Of a stretch of 64,000 nucleotides of DNA, positions 61,004 through 64,000 are shown one piece after another. Made by a program: the position numbers and the translations under genes. A model generated the notes under the pieces. It saw only the letters and a list, made by a program, of their open reading frames with translations. It was not told the DNA's origin and searched no databases. The DNA comes from Microbacteriaceae bacterium VKM Ac-2855 (GTDB taxonomy: Bacteria; Actinomycetota; Actinomycetes; Actinomycetales; Microbacteriaceae). The stretch is from positions 1 through 64,000 of the forward strand of contig JABMLG010000007.1 of the NCBI GenBank assembly GCA_013204985.1. Reading direction: 5' to 3'. The number at the start of each line of letters is the position of its first letter. The first letter of the stretch is position 1.

Positions 61004-61972
61004 ATGCACTACACCCGACTCGGATCGTCAGGGCTGAAGATCAGCCGGATCGCACTGGGCTGCATGAGCTTCGGCGATACGTCGCGCGGTTTCAGCGAGT
61101 GGTCGCTCGACGACGACGGCGCCGAACCGATCTTCCGCCAGGCGGTGGAGAACGGCATCACCTTCTGGGACACGGCGAACGTCTACGCGTTCGGCTCGTC
61201 CGAGGAGATCGTCGGCCGCGCCATCCAGCGCTACACGACGCGCGAGGACGTGGTGCTCGCGACCAAGCTGCATTTCCGGATGCACGACGGCCCGGGCGGT
61301 TCCGGCACCTCCCGCAAGGCTGTGATGGAGCAGATCGACGCCTCGCTCACCCGCCTGGGCACCGACTACGTCGACCTGTACCAGATCCATCGGTTCGACC
61401 CGGAGACACCGGTCGAGGAGACGATGGAGGCGCTGCACGACGTCGTGAAGGCGGGCAAAGTCCGCTACCTCGGGGCCTCGTCGATGTGGGCATGGCAGTT
61501 CGCGAAGATGCAGGCGGTCGCGCGGGCGAACGGTTGGACCCCGTTCGTGTCGATGCAGGACCAGTACAGCCTGCTGCAGCGCGAGGAGGAGCGTGAGATG
61601 TTCGGGCTCCTCGCCGATCAGGGGGTCGGCTCGATCCCGTGGAGTCCGCTCGCGAAGGGGCGCCTCGCGCGTCCGTTCGGCGAGGCGACGGCGCGATCGA
61701 GCACGGATGCGACGGGCAAGCGGTTCTTCGGCGACGGCGACCGGTCGATCATCGACGCGGTCGAGCAGGTCGCCGCCGGGCGCGGCATCTCGATGGCGCA
61801 GGTTGCGCTCGCCTGGGTGCTGCGCAATCCGGTCGTCTCGGCGCCCATCGTCGGCGCGACGAAGCAGCATCACCTGGCCGACGCTGTCGCCGCCCTCGAG
61901 GTCGACCTCACCGCTGACGAGATCGAGCTGCTCGAGGCGGGATACACCCCCCGTGAGCCCACCGGATTCTGA
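61004..61972 (+). CDS. Aldo/keto reductase
   Basis: Encodes 322 residues. Starts MHYTRLGSSGLKISRIALGCMSFG; catalytic Asp-Tyr-Lys-His can be placed at FWDTANVYAFGSSEEIVG, ATKLHFRM and DLYQIHRFD; the cofactor side has IPWSPLAKGRLARP and VGATKQHHLADAV. NADPH-dependent reductase of the YajO/PdxI-like group, acting on aldehydes or ketones. GAGAGGA stands before ATG. The end overlaps the next ORF by twenty bases. Confidence 0.9.
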   Translation: MHYTRLGSSGLKISRIALGCMSFGDTSRGFSEWSLDDDGAEPIFRQAVENGITFWDTANVYAFGSSEEIVGRAIQRYTTREDVVLATKLHFRMHDGPGGSGTSRKAVMEQIDASLTRLGTDYVDLYQIHRFDPETPVEETMEALHDVVKAGKVRYLGASSMWAWQFAKMQAVARANGWTPFVSMQDQYSLLQREEEREMFGLLADQGVGSIPWSPLAKGRLARPFGEATARSSTDATGKRFFGDGDRSIIDAVEQVAAGRGISMAQVALAWVLRNPVVSAPIVGATKQHHLADAVAALEVDLTADEIELLEAGYTPREPTGF

Positions 61973-62411
61973 TCCGGCCCGAGCGCTGACCGCGGCCGTC
62001 CTCGCCGCCGCATTCGCCGGCGACGCGATCGCTCGGATGCACGAGCGCCTCGCCGAGGAGGCCGGCCCGGATCCGCAACAACAGCGGTGGGCCACTGAGA
62101 ACGTCCACCGGGAGCTCCGTGCCGCTCGGTCCCAGCTGTCCCCGCTGAGCCGGGCTCCGCAGGACTACTGGGCGTCGGCGGATCCGGACACTCTCGCCCA
62201 CCACTTCCGGCTCGCGCGAGCTTGGGCTCCATTCGACGCCGGCATTGCGGCGGTCGAGCTCTGGCTGCGCACCGAACTGGCCGAGCGCTACGCCATCACC
62301 GTGCCGCCGTACGGCCGGCTTTCACAGAACAGGAACCCCGGTGAACCCCGACCCCACCGCCCGGAAGAACCACGACGCGTTGTGCCCACGAGTGTTATGC
62401 CAGGGCGCTGA
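61953..62411 (+). CDS. Hypothetical helical protein
   Basis: Encodes 152 residues from GTG 61953, starting inside the aldo/keto reductase gene. The first 110 residues are helix-rich (ALTAAVLAAAFAGDAIARMHERLAEEAG, TLAHHFRLARAWAPFDAGIAAVELWLRTELAERYAI) and look like a genuine soluble protein. The last forty residues are Pro/Arg-rich. No family recognised and no membrane segment is certain. Confidence 0.5.
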   Translation: MSPPDSDPARALTAAVLAAAFAGDAIARMHERLAEEAGPDPQQQRWATENVHRELRAARSQLSPLSRAPQDYWASADPDTLAHHFRLARAWAPFDAGIAAVELWLRTELAERYAITVPPYGRLSQNRNPGEPRPHRPEEPRRVVPTSVMPGR

Positions 62412-62469
62412 TGGCACGGTTGCGGTGACGGCGCTCTACGCCGCCGATCCGGAAGCGTAGGGAGACGGC

Positions 62470-64000
62470 GTGCAAGCCCTCGAGACGATCGTGCTGATCG
62501 GCGTGGTCCTGATCGTCGGTGCCGTGCTCGCGCCGCGGCTGCGGATCCCGACGCCGCTACTGATGCTGCTGCTGGGCATCCTCGTCGGATTCGTGCCCCC
62601 GGTGCGCGAGGTGGAGCTGCCCTCGGAGGCGGTGCTGGTGCTGTTCCTGCCCGCACTGCTCTTCTGGGAGAGCTTGACGACCTCCCTCCGCGAGATCCGC
62701 CGCGATCTGCGCGGCATCCTGCTGCTCTCGACGCTGCTCGTGGTCGCGACGGCGTTCGGAGTCGCGGGGATCGCGACGGCGCTCGGCCTGACCTGGGGCG
62801 CAGCGCTCATCCTCGGTGCCGCGCTCGCGCCGACCGACGCGACGGCGGTGGGGGCGATCGCGCGGGCGCTGCCGCACCGCAATCTCACGCTGTTGCGCGC
62901 CGAGAGCCTGATGAACGACGGCACGGCGCTGGTCATCTTCAGCATCGCCATCGGCGTCGGCGTGGACCAGTTCGAGTACTCGGGCTGGCAGATCACGGGG
63001 TTGGTCGCTCTCGCCTACCTCGGCGGGGCGCTGATCGGTGCGGCGTTCGGCTGGGTCGGTACGCGCCTCCTGCGTGAGCTCCGCGATCCGATCGTCTACA
63101 ACGCACTTCTGGTCCTCGTCCCCTTCGGTGCCTTCCTGGTGGCCGAGGTCGTCGGTGCCTCCGGGGTCATCGCGGTGGTGATCGGCGGTCTCATCCTCAG
63201 CCAGACCGGTCCGCGCGCGAGCACTCCCCAATCCCGCCAGCAGACCTTCGCATTCTGGTCGCTGGCGACCTTTCTGCTGAACAATGCGCTGTTCGTGCTG
63301 GTCGGCATCGAGCTGCACGTGGCGACCGAAGCGGTGGCCGAGGGCTCGGTCGGTCCACTGATCGTGCTCACCGTGCTCGCGTGGCTCGTGCTCCTGGCCG
63401 TGCGCTTCGTCTTCCAGACCGTCTCGATCTATACGATCCGGCTCCTGGACCGTCGCCCGAGTCAGCAGAACCGGCGGATGTCGAACCGTGCCCGGGTGGT
63501 TTCGACGACAGCCGGTTTCCGCGGCGCGGTGTCTCTGGCGGTGGCCCTCGCGGTGCCGGGCACGCTCGCATCCGGTGAGCCCTTCCCCGGGCGCGATGAG
63601 ATCGTCTTCGTCACAGCGGGCGTCGTTCTGCTCACGCTCATCGTTCAGGGCCTGCTGCTGCCCGTGGCCATTCGATGGGCGGATTTCCCCTCCGACTCCA
63701 CGTTTGACGATGAGATCGATCGCGCCGAGCGCGATGCGACGGACGCTGCGCTGCAGCAGGTCGACGCCGAGGCGGCACGCATCGGAGTGTCGGACGAGGT
63801 CCGCGATCGCATCACGGAACTCTACGAGGAGCAGCGGGCTCTGCTGGCGGCCTCGCCGGACGCGGATGAGGGGGAGGCCCTGCGTGCGCAGGACCAGGAG
63901 ACGATCGCGCTCCGGCTCGCGCTGATCGAGAAGAAGCGCGACGTCATCATCTCGCTGCGCGACCGGGGCGAGATCAACGACACCACGTTGCGCACCATGC
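62470..64000 (+). CDS. CPA1-family Na+/H+ antiporter, incomplete at the window end
   Basis: An open frame from GTG 62470 (GGGAGA upstream) to the last base, about 510 codons with no stop. Repeated hydrophobic segments give about a dozen membrane helices. LAPTDATAVGAIAR and AESLMNDGTALVIFSIAIGVG are the ion-binding blocks of CPA1/NhaP-type antiporters, with the Asn-Asp pair essential for exchange. The soluble tail begins after LLLPVAIRWADFP near codon 410 and is highly charged, probably cytoplasmic and regulatory. It exchanges Na+ (or K+) for protons across the cytoplasmic membrane. Confidence 0.92.
   Translation, partial: MQALETIVLIGVVLIVGAVLAPRLRIPTPLLMLLLGILVGFVPPVREVELPSEAVLVLFLPALLFWESLTTSLREIRRDLRGILLLSTLLVVATAFGVAGIATALGLTWGAALILGAALAPTDATAVGAIARALPHRNLTLLRAESLMNDGTALVIFSIAIGVGVDQFEYSGWQITGLVALAYLGGALIGAAFGWVGTRLLRELRDPIVYNALLVLVPFGAFLVAEVVGASGVIAVVIGGLILSQTGPRASTPQSRQQTFAFWSLATFLLNNALFVLVGIELHVATEAVAEGSVGPLIVLTVLAWLVLLAVRFVFQTVSIYTIRLLDRRPSQQNRRMSNRARVVSTTAGFRGAVSLAVALAVPGTLASGEPFPGRDEIVFVTAGVVLLTLIVQGLLLPVAIRWADFPSDSTFDDEIDRAERDATDAALQQVDAEAARIGVSDEVRDRITELYEEQRALLAASPDADEGEALRAQDQETIALRLALIEKKRDVIISLRDRGEINDTTLRTM

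Noticed and set aside
1-64000. CRISPR arrays, rRNA operons, replication origin
   Set aside because: No regularly spaced repeats, conserved rRNA segments or DnaA-box clusters were seen.

Overview
The window is high-GC DNA with long gap-free operons, many GTG starts and dense ATGA/GTGA stop-start overlaps. The gene content (LacI regulators by the dozen, CUT1 sugar importers, Gfo/Idh/MocA dehydrogenases, MHS-type symporter, LXG-type polymorphic toxin) fits a sugar-scavenging actinobacterium, most likely Microbacteriaceae and probably Microbacterium. This assignment rests on protein character and composition, not on a search.

Layout. 1-3.98 kb is a decayed accessory stretch: an LXG polymorphic nuclease toxin broken by a one-base frameshift, its still intact candidate immunity gene, hicAB-like remnants and an IS256-type transposase relic. 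3.98-14.8 kb is a sugar or sugar-acid catabolic locus: a six-gene, fully overlapping minus-strand operon (two Gfo/Idh/MocA enzymes, LacI, VOC, TIM-barrel isomerase, SDR) faces a KDPG-aldolase/P-loop-kinase pair, followed by an IclR regulator, MHS symporter, another TIM-barrel protein and another SDR. 14.9-27.8 kb is a histidine-type catabolic locus: hutI, hutF, an M20 amidohydrolase standing where hutG would be, hutU, a TIM-barrel protein, a complete OpuC/quaternary-amine-type ABC importer and an IclR regulator, with a divergent lyase-hutD pair. The lyase belongs to the histidine ammonia-lyase family but lacks the Ala-Ser-Gly triad that makes the MIO cofactor. Together with a betaine-type importer this points to a trimethylated histidine (hercynine-like) substrate rather than histidine; this is the most interesting part of the window.

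27.8-30.4 kb is a small accessory islet (Abi-like fragment, a secreted Cys-rich protein of lower GC, an unknown gene, and an old-yellow-enzyme pseudogene with a duplicated nonsense codon). 30.4-38.4 kb is a LacI-controlled oligosaccharide locus (two GH43-type enzymes, CUT1 importer, GH29 alpha-L-fucosidase). 38.4-42.1 kb holds a Fic protein, a DUF1016/YhcG-type PDDEXK nuclease with two matching palindromes, and a relaxase-like C-terminal relic. 42.4-50.9 kb is an alpha-galactoside locus (GH36, LacI, CUT1 importer, divergent clan-D glycosidase). 51-59.1 kb is an inositol-like locus (LacI, IolE-like and TIM-barrel enzymes, IolG-like dehydrogenase, CUT2 ABC importer) tied together by four copies of a CTAGATCGATCTAG operator; it also has a truncated MFS sugar transporter. 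59.2-64 kb carries a hydrolase-TetR pair, an aldo/keto reductase, a hypothetical gene and a CPA1 Na+/H+ antiporter that runs off the end.

No rRNA, convincing tRNA, CRISPR array or replication origin was seen.
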